From the NCBI GenBank assembly GCA_944377745.1, contig CALWFV010000034.1, positions 1 through 39,982 of the forward strand: DNA of 39,982 bases, given 5' to 3'. Source of the stretch: an uncultured Mediterraneibacter sp. (GTDB lineage Bacteria; Bacillota; Clostridia; Lachnospirales; Lachnospiraceae). Position numbers and translations under genes: made by a program. Below, piece by piece: positions 33,268 to 39,982 of this stretch (positions are counted from its first letter, which is position 1; each line of letters begins with the position of its first letter). Below the pieces are notes generated by a model, which was given only the letters and a program-made list of their open reading frames with translations, did no database searches and was not told the origin of the DNA.

Positions 33268-34470
33268 ATGGGAAAGATCATGATCATTGGATGCGGAGGA
33301 GTAGGAAGCGTGGCAGTGCAGAAATGCTGCCAGAACAGCGACGCTTTTTCTGAGGTGGTGATCGCCAGCAGGACAGTGTCAAAGTGCGACGCCCTGAAAG
33401 CAAAGCTGGAAGGAAAGACAAAGACGAAGATCAAGACCGTCCAGGTGGACGCGGACGACACGGCGATCCTGACAGCGCTGATCCGCCAGGAGAAACCGGA
33501 TGTGGTGCTGAACCTTGCGCTGCCGTATCAGGATCTCCTTATCATGGAGTGCTGCCTGGCGGCAGGCGTGCATTACATTGACACGGCAAATTATGAGCCG
33601 GAGGATACAGCGAAATTCGAGTATAAATGGCAGTGGGAGTACAGGGAGCGTTTTGAGAAGGCTGGGCTGACCGCTCTGCTCGGAAGCGGGTTCGACCCGG
33701 GGGTGACCGGCGTGTTTTCCGCATATGCCCTGAAGCACTATTTCGACGAGATCAACTATATTGATATCCTGGACTGCAACGCAGGGGATAACGGGTATCC
33801 CTTTGCTACAAACTTCAACCCGGAGATCAATATCCGCGAGGTGTCTGCAAACGGTTCCTACTGGGAGAACGGGCACTGGGTAGAGACGAAGCCGATGGAG
33901 ATCAAGCGCACATACAACTTCCCGGAGATAGGGAAGAAGGATATGTACCTGCTGCACCATGAGGAACTTGAGTCCCTGGCAGTCAATATCCCGGGCATCA
34001 AGAGGATCCGCTTCTTCATGACTTTCAGCGAGAGTTATCTGACCCACCTGAAATGCCTTGAGGACGTGGGGATGACGTCCATTGAACCGGTCATGTACAA
34101 CGGGCAGGAGATCATTCCGCTGCAGTTCTTAAAGACACTCCTTCCGGATCCGGCTTCACTGGGAGCGAGGACAAAGGGAAAGACAAACATCGGCTGCATT
34201 TTCATCGGAAAGAAGGATGGAAAAGAGAAAAAGCTGTACATCTATAACGTGTGCGACCACCAGGAATGCTACAAAGAGGTGGAATCCCAGGCTGTCGCCT
34301 ATACAACCGGAGTTCCGGCGATGATCGGCGCCATGCTGGTGATGAACGGGACGTGGAGACGCCCGGGCGTGTTCAATGTGGAAGAGTTTGATCCGGATCC
34401 GTTCATGGACGCCCTGAATAAGTGGGGGCTGCCGTGGAAGATTAGTGAGGATCCGGAGCTGGTGGATTAG
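33268..34470 (+). CDS. Carboxyspermidine dehydrogenase (saccharopine dehydrogenase family)
   Basis: A 400-residue NAD(P)-dependent enzyme. The N-terminal Rossmann motif is IMIIGCGGVGSVAVQKC. Further family segments are VLNLALPYQDLLIMECCLAAGVHYIDTANYEPED and GFDPGVTGVFSAYALKHYF, as in the CASDH branch, not lysine-pathway saccharopine dehydrogenases. It would condense putrescine with aspartate semialdehyde and reduce the imine to carboxyspermidine. ATG 33268 is 9 nt after AAAGGAG (33252-33258); ATG 33262 is too close to it. The decarboxylase for its product is the next gene, 214 bp on, beyond a giant palindrome. Confidence 0.88.
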   Translation: MGKIMIIGCGGVGSVAVQKCCQNSDAFSEVVIASRTVSKCDALKAKLEGKTKTKIKTVQVDADDTAILTALIRQEKPDVVLNLALPYQDLLIMECCLAAGVHYIDTANYEPEDTAKFEYKWQWEYRERFEKAGLTALLGSGFDPGVTGVFSAYALKHYFDEINYIDILDCNAGDNGYPFATNFNPEINIREVSANGSYWENGHWVETKPMEIKRTYNFPEIGKKDMYLLHHEELESLAVNIPGIKRIRFFMTFSESYLTHLKCLEDVGMTSIEPVMYNGQEIIPLQFLKTLLPDPASLGARTKGKTNIGCIFIGKKDGKEKKLYIYNVCDHQECYKEVESQAVAYTTGVPAMIGAMLVMNGTWRRPGVFNVEEFDPDPFMDALNKWGLPWKISEDPELVD

Positions 34471-34494
34471 AATCCTGCTCTGCGGAGGGGCTGT

Positions 34495-34620
34495 CCTGCC
34501 GGGAATTCTCATTGCGGACCCGCTTTCGCTCGGAAAAAAACGCAGCGGTACTAAGAGCGCAAAGGACGCGCTCTAAGTGCCGGCGTTTTTTTACGGTCCT
34601 TAATGAGAACACCCGGCAGG
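34495..34620. repeat. Giant palindrome with an embedded bidirectional terminator
   Basis: Outer arms: cctgccggg (34495-34503) with cccggcagg (34612-34620), ttctcatt (34506-34513) with aatgagaa (34602-34609), and ggacc (34516-34520) with ggtcc (34595-34599), separated by 2x2 internal loops. Inside, a seven-A run (34534-34540) and a seven-T run (34586-34592) flank a GC-rich stem ending in agagcgc/gcgctct (34554-34574). That core is a textbook terminator on both strands. Weaker pairing extends outward to about 34479 and 34637. It sits between two genes of the same pathway on the same strand. Confidence 0.8.
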
Positions 34621-34684
34621 AGCAGCTTCGCAGAGGGAAGTTTGCAGTTCGTCGGAGGAAGAGAAGTTTTGAAGGGAGAGGATT

Positions 34685-35908
34685 ATGGAGGGACGGGAAC
34701 TTAAGACGCCTTGTTTTGTGGTGCAGGAGAGGAAGATACGGGAGAATCTGGAGATCCTGAAGGGGATCGAGGAGGATACGGGATGTCATATCCTTCTGGC
34801 GCAGAAGGCATTTTCCATGTATTCCTTGTATTCCCTGATCGGGGAGTATCTGGACGGGGCGACGGCCAGCGGGCTTTATGAGGCGAGGCTGGGATATGAG
34901 GAGATGGGAAAGGAGAATCATATCTTCTCTCCGGCGTACCGGGCGAATGAGATGGACGAGATCCTCAGGTACTGTGATCACATCGTGTTTAATTCTCCTT
35001 CCCAGCTCGGGAAATACGGGGCGAAGGTGAAAGCTGCGGGGCGCAGTGTGGGGCTCCGCATCAACCCGGAATGCTCCACCCAGGAGGGGCATGCGATTTA
35101 CGATCCCTGCGCGCCATTTTCACGGCTTGGGACGACGCTGGAAACGTTTCGGCAGGAGCTATCAGAGGAGGACATCCGGAGTCTGGACGGACTGCATTTC
35201 CATACGCTGTGCGAACAGAACTCGGATGATCTGGAGGTGACGCTGAAGGCGGTGGAGGAAAAGTTTGGTCCTTATCTCCACGGGATGAAATGGGTCAATT
35301 TTGGCGGCGGACACCATATCACCAGACCGGATTATGACCGGGAGGTGCTCAAAAAATGCATTCGGCACATGCAGGAAACATATGGGGTGGAAGTTTATCT
35401 GGAACCGGGGGAGGCGGTGGCGCTGAACGCGGGGATCCTGCTCACGGAGGTGCTTGAGATCGTGGACAACGGGATGAAGATCGCCATCCTGGATACGTCG
35501 GCGGCGTGCCACATGCCGGATGTTCTGGAGATGCCCTACCGGCCGCCGCTCAAAGACGCGGGGGATCCGGCGGAGGAGTGCTCGGGCGAGAAAACAGAAG
35601 CAGAGGCACCGTCAGAGAATACGGTTGGAAGTGGAAAAGACGCGGGAGCATGTAACTCGGAGAAAACGTATGTTTACCGTCTCGCAGGTCCAACCTGTCT
35701 TGCGGGAGACGTGATCGGAGATTACTCCTTTGCCAGACCGCTGCAGTGCGGGGACAGGCTGGAGTTTCAGGATATGGCGATCTACACTATGGTGAAGACG
35801 AACACGTTTAACGGGATGAAACTTCCGGATATCGTCCTGGAGAGGGAGAATGGAACGTGTGAGGTTGTGCGAAGATTTGGATATGAAGATTTTAAGATGA
35901 GACTGTAA
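34685..35908 (+). CDS. nspC: Carboxyspermidine/carboxynorspermidine decarboxylase
   Basis: A 407-residue fold-type-III (alanine racemase-like) PLP decarboxylase. The PLP lysine is Lys41 in HILLAQKAFSMYS, with GLHFHTLCEQN, WVNFGGGHHITR and VYLEPGEAVAL as cofactor and barrel motifs, and the C-terminal GPTCLAGDVIGDY Cys that completes the active site. It would remove CO2 from carboxyspermidine to give spermidine. An insert of about 35 hydrophilic residues (about 290-326, Glu/Lys/Ala/Ser-rich) sits between EMPYRPPL and YVYRLAGPTC, where relatives have a short turn; it accounts for the length above the usual 375-380. ATG 34685 follows GAAGGGAGAGG. Last gene of the polyamine set, set apart from the dehydrogenase by a terminator-bearing palindrome. 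Confidence 0.9.
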   Translation: MEGRELKTPCFVVQERKIRENLEILKGIEEDTGCHILLAQKAFSMYSLYSLIGEYLDGATASGLYEARLGYEEMGKENHIFSPAYRANEMDEILRYCDHIVFNSPSQLGKYGAKVKAAGRSVGLRINPECSTQEGHAIYDPCAPFSRLGTTLETFRQELSEEDIRSLDGLHFHTLCEQNSDDLEVTLKAVEEKFGPYLHGMKWVNFGGGHHITRPDYDREVLKKCIRHMQETYGVEVYLEPGEAVALNAGILLTEVLEIVDNGMKIAILDTSAACHMPDVLEMPYRPPLKDAGDPAEECSGEKTEAEAPSENTVGSGKDAGACNSEKTYVYRLAGPTCLAGDVIGDYSFARPLQCGDRLEFQDMAIYTMVKTNTFNGMKLPDIVLERENGTCEVVRRFGYEDFKMRL

Positions 35909-36047
35909 AGGAAGTCAGTCTAAAGCACAGTTGCTGTAAACTGGAAGGGATAAGAGTTTGAATCAGTAAAATTATGATTAAAATATTGAATATAATTTTG
36001 CTGAGATGTATACTATAATAAATAAAAGGTGAACAGGAGGTGCTTTT

Positions 36048-36398
36048 ATGAATCGGGCAATACCAGATCTGGCGGAAAAACTTGTATCTATTTCTGACTT
36101 TAGCCATGGAAAAGCCGGAAAAATATGTTCGGATGTAGAAGATAATAACAGTGAATATATTATTTTAAAAAACAATCGTCCTTCTGCGGTGATCATATCA
36201 ATAAAAGAGTACAAAGATGCGCAGCAAAAAATAGAAATGCTGGAAAAAATACTCAATAAGATTGAAGATATGCGTCTCGCACGGCTGGCAGAAAAAAGAA
36301 AAGATTCTCCTACGTCTCCATTTGAAGAGCTTGTGAAAGAAGAAGGACTTACAATGGAGGAACTGGAAGCTCTTGCGGAAAGTGTGGAATTAGAATGA
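36048..36398 (+). CDS. Phd/YefM-family antitoxin
   Basis: A 116-residue antitoxin. The N-terminal Phd/YefM fold (about 5-70) includes VSISDFSHGKAGKICSDV and YIILKNNRPSAVIISIKEY. The C-terminal acidic helix part (75-116) would wrap and block the toxin. ATG 36048 follows ACAGGAGG. Its stop overlaps the toxin start (ATGA), the usual coupling in these modules. It probably represses its own promoter; a TATAAT (36014-36019) lies upstream without a good -35. Base composition is more AT-rich than the polyamine genes, as expected of an acquired module. Confidence 0.87.
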   Translation: MNRAIPDLAEKLVSISDFSHGKAGKICSDVEDNNSEYIILKNNRPSAVIISIKEYKDAQQKIEMLEKILNKIEDMRLARLAEKRKDSPTSPFEELVKEEGLTMEELEALAESVELE

Positions 36399-36751
36399 AA
36401 TGGGAGATCCGGATCGCAGATGAAGCGAGGAAAGAATACCGGAGACTGGAAGGCAGTGTGCGCCGTCAGGTTCTGGCGGGGATTTTAAAAGTATCCCGTG
36501 CGCCCCTTCCGGCACCAGACGGGTATGGAAAACCTCTGGGTAATAAGAACGGAAACAACCTTACCGGTTTTTTCAAGATAAAATACCGCGGGATAGGGAT
36601 TCGGGTAGTCTATACACTTAATATAGAAAAATATCTGATGAATATCGTGGTGATCTCCCAGCGGGATGACAATCTTTGTTATGATCTTGCAGGGAAAATG
36701 TATGAAAAGTATGGTGATAATATCTTCAGTGATATGTTTGAGGAACTATGA
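36395..36751 (+). CDS. RelE/ParE-superfamily toxin
   Basis: A 118-residue small basic protein with the RelE-type fold: IRIADEARKEYRRLEGSVRRQV helices, then GNKNGNNLTGFFKIKYRGIGIRVVYTL strands with conserved basic residues, and VVISQRDD near the end. It would cut mRNA at the ribosome if of the RelE type; a ParE-like gyrase target is less likely given the YefM partner. It overlaps the antitoxin gene by 4 nt and converges on the GntR gene only 15 bp away. Confidence 0.86.
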   Translation: MKWEIRIADEARKEYRRLEGSVRRQVLAGILKVSRAPLPAPDGYGKPLGNKNGNNLTGFFKIKYRGIGIRVVYTLNIEKYLMNIVVISQRDDNLCYDLAGKMYEKYGDNIFSDMFEEL

Positions 36752-36766
36752 CCGGGTTACGAGCCG

Positions 36767-37474
36767 CTATAACTGAAAGATAAACTTATCACTCCGGTAG
36801 ATCGTCCTCGCTACCTCCACCACGGTGCCTGCGGGCAGCGTCACACATTTACAGGTCAGTACAAGACAGGGAGCGTACCCTTTGACATTGAGAAGGGTGC
36901 GCTCTTTTTTGCTGAGCGAGGAGACAGTGAGCTGGGCGTTGGCTGTCTTCAGCTGGACGTAACCGCAGGAGTGGATATAGTCATACACGGAGGTGAGTGT
37001 TTTCCCGTCCTCTGCGATCCGGGGGAACAGGTCCTCCGGCAGATAGCTGATGTGGATGGCGGCAGGCTCCCCGTCCAGGATACGCAGCCGCGTGATCTTG
37101 TACACCGGCTCGTCAAAATCCACGTCGAGCATGCTGTGGATCAGGGAGTCGCCGCTGATCCTGCGGCACCCCACGTTCCGGGTCTCAAAGTTCAGTCCCA
37201 TTTCCCGCATTTTCTTGGAGAAACTTTCGTCGCTCATGGAGAGGCGGATCTTTTCCCGTTTCCCGGAGAAAAAGCTCCCGTATCCCTGCATGGAGTAAAC
37301 ATATCCCAGTTCTTTCAGACGCTCATAGGCCTTCCGGATCTCGGACCGGGGGACCTGGAAGCGGACTGCCAGCTTGTTCTCGCTGGGCATCTTTTCCCCT
37401 TTTGTATATTTATCATTCTGAAATTCTTTGATCAGCGTGTCAGCGATCAGTTCCCAGGTCCATTTTTTTGTCAT
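36767..37474 (-). CDS. GntR/UTRA regulator, probable phn repressor
   Basis: A 235-residue HutC/PhnF-type regulator. The N-terminal winged helix (about 5-75) has GEKMPSENKLAVRFQVPRSEIRKAYERL; the C-terminal UTRA ligand domain (about 90-232) has the typical VYKITRLRILDGEPAAIHISYLP and VVEVARTIYRSDKFIFQL. ATG 37474 is used because AAAGGAG lies 6 nt upstream; an ATG 57 nt further out lacks a site. It is divergent from phnG, 218 bp away, so it most likely controls the C-P lyase operon in response to a phosphonate or a breakdown product. Confidence 0.88.
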   Translation of the reverse strand: MTKKWTWELIADTLIKEFQNDKYTKGEKMPSENKLAVRFQVPRSEIRKAYERLKELGYVYSMQGYGSFFSGKREKIRLSMSDESFSKKMREMGLNFETRNVGCRRISGDSLIHSMLDVDFDEPVYKITRLRILDGEPAAIHISYLPEDLFPRIAEDGKTLTSVYDYIHSCGYVQLKTANAQLTVSSLSKKERTLLNVKGYAPCLVLTCKCVTLPAGTVVEVARTIYRSDKFIFQL

Positions 37475-37591
37475 GACGATCTCCTTTTTTGTGATGATTT
37501 CCTTTTTTGACGCTCTGCTTTTTTTTGACATTCTGCCTTTTTGAAAGATTATAACAATGTAAAAATGCTCCTACAATAGTCTGCCGATCAC

Positions 37592-37643
37592 TTTACAAAG
37601 GTTTTACGAAGAGCAGTTGGCAACTTTACAAAACATTTATAAG
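37592..37643 (+). promoter_or_regulatory. PHO-box-like 11-bp-phased repeats and -10 of the phn operon
   Basis: TTTACA (37592-37597), TTTACG (37603-37608) and TTTACA (37625-37630) begin at steps of 11 and 22 bp, as in PHO boxes bound by PhoB/PhoP (Gram-positive half-site TTHACA). TATAAG (37638-37643) lies 8 bp after the last one, the position of a -10 when the box replaces the -35. Transcription would start near 37650, about 40 nt before phnG. An alternative weaker site is TTGACA (37525-37530) with TATAAC (37550-37555) at 19 bp. Confidence 0.55.
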
Positions 37644-37691
37644 ATGCAGGACGTACCGGAGATGACTCCGGGAGACAGGAGGAGAACAGTG

Positions 37692-38138
37692 ATGAACAGG
37701 CGTGAAATGTCCGCCATCCTGGCAGGTGCTTCGGCGGAAGAGGTCAGAGCAGCGGCGGCGGGAATCAGGGACAGATATGAGATACAGATTCTGAAACAGC
37801 CACAGAAGACGCTGGTGATGGTCAAGGTGAGAGAGTCGGTAAAGAAGTCCCTCTTTTATCTCGGCGAGGTGCTGGCGACGGAGTGCATGGTGACAGTGAA
37901 CGGCGCAAAAGGCGCCAGCGTGATGGCGGGAGACAATTTCGAGAAATGCATCAACGCGGCGGTCATAGATGGATTCATGAATACGGAAAAGATGCCGGAG
38001 TGCGGGATCCCTGAGGAAGAGAGGGAGGCTCTCCGCAGCGAGATAAAGCGGCTGGGCGAGAAACAGAAAAAAGACAGAGAGAAGCTGAACCGGCAGATCA
38101 GAAAGTCGAAAGTAAACTTTAATGTGATGGGAGAATAG
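37692..38138 (+). CDS. phnG: C-P lyase subunit PhnG
   Basis: A 148-residue subunit of the carbon-phosphorus lyase core complex (PhnGHIJ), which frees phosphate from alkylphosphonates. It matches PhnG in length and in segments such as NRREMSAILAGAS, TLVMVKVRESVKKSLFYLGEVLATECMV and NGAKGASVMAGDN. ATG 37692 is about 8 nt after AGGAGGAG; an in-frame TTG at 37617 would add 25 residues that lie over the promoter region. Stop is 2 bp before phnH. Confidence 0.9.
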   Translation: MNRREMSAILAGASAEEVRAAAAGIRDRYEIQILKQPQKTLVMVKVRESVKKSLFYLGEVLATECMVTVNGAKGASVMAGDNFEKCINAAVIDGFMNTEKMPECGIPEEEREALRSEIKRLGEKQKKDREKLNRQIRKSKVNFNVMGE

Positions 38139-38140
38139 AG

Positions 38141-38734
38141 ATGGCAGAAGAGATCAGATCAGTATATCAGTTTGATTTTGTCCATGACGGACAGAAGGTG
38201 TTCCGGGAACTGCTGAGCGCTATGGCGAACCCCGGCCAGATCAGGAAGATCGGGGAACAGGCCGGGAAGTTCAAAGGAGATTATGCATCGCTGCTGGCGC
38301 TGGGATGCACACTCCTGGACAACGAAGAGAAGATGTATGTGGAGAAGAACCCCAGGCTGTCATCGGAACTGCACAACCTGACGCTGTGCAGGGAAGCAGA
38401 TCTGGATCAGGCGGACTATGTGTTCCTCTCCTCAGAGATGAACTACGGTTCCATGGAGCAGATCCTGAAAAATGTAAAGCACGGAACCTATGCGGATCCC
38501 CAGGAATCAGCGACGATCTTTCTTCTGTGCAGTGAGACGGAAGGAGAGGAAGAGATGACGCTGAGAGGTCCGGGAGTGGACGGCGAGAAGAAGGTCCGGG
38601 TGTATCCATATATCAGGAAGGTCATCCGGCTCAGGAACGATCTGGAGATCGAGTATCCTCTGGGCGTGGACCTGGTGTTTGTGGACGGCAGCGGAAATCT
38701 GATCGGGATCCCGCGCCTTGTAAAGATAGACTGA
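38141..38734 (+). CDS. phnH: C-P lyase subunit PhnH
   Basis: A 197-residue C-P lyase core subunit. Family features include VFRELLSAMANPGQI near the N-terminus, LLALGCTLLDNE, the ATIFLLC strand and the C-terminal PLGVDLVFVDGSGNLIGIPRLV. Its role is structural in the PhnGHIJ complex. ATG 38141 comes 2 bp after phnG; translation is coupled. A GTG/AAG-rich gap of 20 bp leads to phnI. Confidence 0.9.
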   Translation: MAEEIRSVYQFDFVHDGQKVFRELLSAMANPGQIRKIGEQAGKFKGDYASLLALGCTLLDNEEKMYVEKNPRLSSELHNLTLCREADLDQADYVFLSSEMNYGSMEQILKNVKHGTYADPQESATIFLLCSETEGEEEMTLRGPGVDGEKKVRVYPYIRKVIRLRNDLEIEYPLGVDLVFVDGSGNLIGIPRLVKID

Positions 38735-38754
38735 GAAGGGGGACGTGAGAAGAA

Positions 38755-39936
38755 ATGGCTTATGTAGCGGTTACCGGCGGAAGAGAGGCGATCGAGCAGT
38801 CTCTGAAGCTGCTGGAAATATTCAGGGAGAGCGGGGAGGACATCACCATCTCCTGCATTATGGAGAACATGGGGCTTCTGATCGACAAGATCATGAGCGA
38901 GGCAGGATTCTATTCCAGAGAATACGCGGCGCTGGCGCTGAAACAGTGCGAGGGAAGCGTGGAGGAGGCGGTGTTCCTTTTAAGGGCGTACCGGTCCACT
39001 CTTCCGAGAAACTACTATTCTAAGGTAGTAGATGCCTCAGGAATGAGACTGATCCGCAGGATCTCGGCGGCGTTCAAGGATATTCCGGGGGGACAGATCC
39101 TTGGTCCTACCTACGACTATTCTCACCGTCTTCTGGATTTCTCCCTGATGGACGGAGAGAAAAAGCAGGAAACGGCTGAAATGGATGCAGGAGCCGAGGA
39201 GCAGACGGAGCGGCAGACAAAAGATGCGGAGAGCAGCCTGCCGGAAAATGCCTTAGAAGAGTTGGGTGAGGAAGAGTCCGGCAGGGAAGAGTCGGGAGAG
39301 GAAGAATCAGGCGAGGATATCCGCTGCGGACGTGTGACGGATCTTCTGAAAGAGGAGGGCGTCATGGCAGAGGTGGAGGAAGACAACACGGAACCTTTCG
39401 ACGTGACGAGCAATCTTCTGACCTTTCCTGCGCCCAGGAGCGCGAGGCTCCAGACATTTGCAAGGAGCGATGCGGGATTCCTGGGAGGAGTGGCGTACAG
39501 CTCCATGAGAGGATACGGCGCGGTACATCCTACCGTATCAGAGCTGCGCTGCGGATACCTGGAAATCTGCGTGCCTTATGTGCTGGACGAGGAAGATGAG
39601 ATCTGCATCGGGGAGATCCTGGTGACTGAGGTGGAAGCGCTGGTGCCGTCCCACACGGAGACGGACGAGGAGTTCGCGAAGATGAGCCTGTCCGGCGGAT
39701 ACGGACTGATCTTCGGGAGAAATGAGAACAAGGCGATCGCCATGTCCATCGCGGACGCGAGCCTTGAGACGAAAGGGGACACGCCTTCCCAGGATGAAGA
39801 GTTTGTGCTGACACACGGGGACTGCCTTGAGATGAGCGGTTTCATCTCCCACCTCAAGCTGCCTCACTATGTAACATTCCAGTCCAGTCTGGACCGTGTC
39901 AGAGCAAAAGTCCAGCTAAGAAATGTCAAGAGGTGA
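38755..39936 (+). CDS. phnI: C-P lyase subunit PhnI
   Basis: A 393-residue subunit that, with PhnG, PhnH and PhnL in E. coli, joins the phosphonate to ribose in place of adenine. Seen motifs: MAYVAVTGGREAIEQS, YYSKVVDASGMRLIRRI, ILGPTYDYSHRLLDF, and late LTHGDCLEMSGFISHLKLPHYVTFQS. Compared with the E. coli protein (354 residues) there is an extra, strongly acidic stretch (about 137-187) with an EESG-REESG-EEESG repeat, placed before RVTDLLKEEG. ATG 38755 follows a GGGGGAC site. phnJ should follow just past the window. Confidence 0.9.
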   Translation: MAYVAVTGGREAIEQSLKLLEIFRESGEDITISCIMENMGLLIDKIMSEAGFYSREYAALALKQCEGSVEEAVFLLRAYRSTLPRNYYSKVVDASGMRLIRRISAAFKDIPGGQILGPTYDYSHRLLDFSLMDGEKKQETAEMDAGAEEQTERQTKDAESSLPENALEELGEEESGREESGEEESGEDIRCGRVTDLLKEEGVMAEVEEDNTEPFDVTSNLLTFPAPRSARLQTFARSDAGFLGGVAYSSMRGYGAVHPTVSELRCGYLEICVPYVLDEEDEICIGEILVTEVEALVPSHTETDEEFAKMSLSGGYGLIFGRNENKAIAMSIADASLETKGDTPSQDEEFVLTHGDCLEMSGFISHLKLPHYVTFQSSLDRVRAKVQLRNVKR

Positions 39937-39937
39937 T

Positions 39938-39979
39938 ATGAAAAAAGTTAAATTTTTTACAGTAGCGAAAAAAGGGTAA
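39938..39979 (+). other. 13-codon ORF after phnI
   Basis: ATG 39938 behind AGGTGAT opens a frame that stops at TAA 39977-39979 (MKKVKFFTVAKKG). It does not look like the start of PhnJ. It could be a tiny coupling ORF before phnJ, chance, or a sequence error; the window ends 3 bases later. Confidence 0.3.
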
Positions 39980-39982
39980 CCT

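Noticed and set aside
1-39982. tRNA or rRNA genes
   Set aside because: No cloverleaf with a GTTCGAATC-type T arm or rRNA segment was seen on either strand by eye.

Overview
The window looks like the chromosome of a Clostridia member, most likely Lachnospiraceae. The signs are strong AGGAGG-type ribosome sites, a YesM/YesN pair beside a CUT1-type sugar ABC operon, a transmembrane VanR/S-like system, the carboxyspermidine polyamine route and a C-P lyase operon. A genus cannot be set from the sequence alone.

Layout. (1) 1-1620: the end of an integrated element, with a Tn916-type tyrosine recombinase reading outward into a hairpin-rich stretch that probably holds the attachment site. (2) 1.7-6.7 kb, minus strand: a GH25 lysozyme with two LysM repeats, then a MacB-like ABC ATPase-permease fusion behind its own two-component system (OmpR regulator plus a soluble kinase), with 21-bp tandem direct repeats ahead of the transporter. 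(3) 6.9-11.7 kb: an AraC regulator, a DUF4867 cupin, a fucose/arabinose isomerase-family protein and a XylB-like kinase, ending in a strong terminator. (4) 11.7-25.9 kb: two same-orientation copies of an Rpn-type PD-(D/E)XK nuclease gene, each with a conserved structured leader. The first copy is broken and the second intact. They bracket a YesN/YesM two-component system and a divergent operon: GH29 alpha-L-fucosidase, sugar-binding lipoprotein, two permeases, a YitT protein and a large transglutaminase-fold protein. (5) 26.1-29.4 kb: a VanR-like regulator and a large multi-pass kinase. (6) 30-35.9 kb: a polyamine operon with arginine decarboxylase-type enzyme, spermidine synthase homologue, agmatinase, carboxyspermidine dehydrogenase and carboxyspermidine decarboxylase. 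Two very large palindromes mark it, one in the leader and one between the last two genes. (7) 36.0-36.8 kb: a YefM/RelE-type toxin-antitoxin pair. (8) 36.8 kb to the end: a GntR/UTRA regulator divergent from phnG-phnH-phnI, with a PHO-box-like array ahead of phnG.

How the genes work together. The fucosidase operon probably imports a fucosylated oligosaccharide or glycoconjugate, since the fucosidase and the transglutaminase-fold protein both lack signal peptides, and processes it inside the cell under YesMN control. No sugar ABC ATPase is encoded, so a shared MsmK-type ATPase elsewhere is expected. The isomerase/kinase operon could feed a released or related sugar into the pentose phosphate pathway, but no aldolase is present. 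The polyamine cluster makes agmatine, putrescine and then spermidine by the carboxyspermidine route. The SpeE homologue has no SpeD partner here and carries an unusual active-site Asn.

Best candidates for something undescribed: the Rpn-bounded fucosidase island with its covarying leader hairpin, the cytosolic PNGase-like transglutaminase-fold protein, the giant palindromes of the polyamine operon, and the altered SpeE. All functional statements are inferred from reading the sequence; no database search was run.
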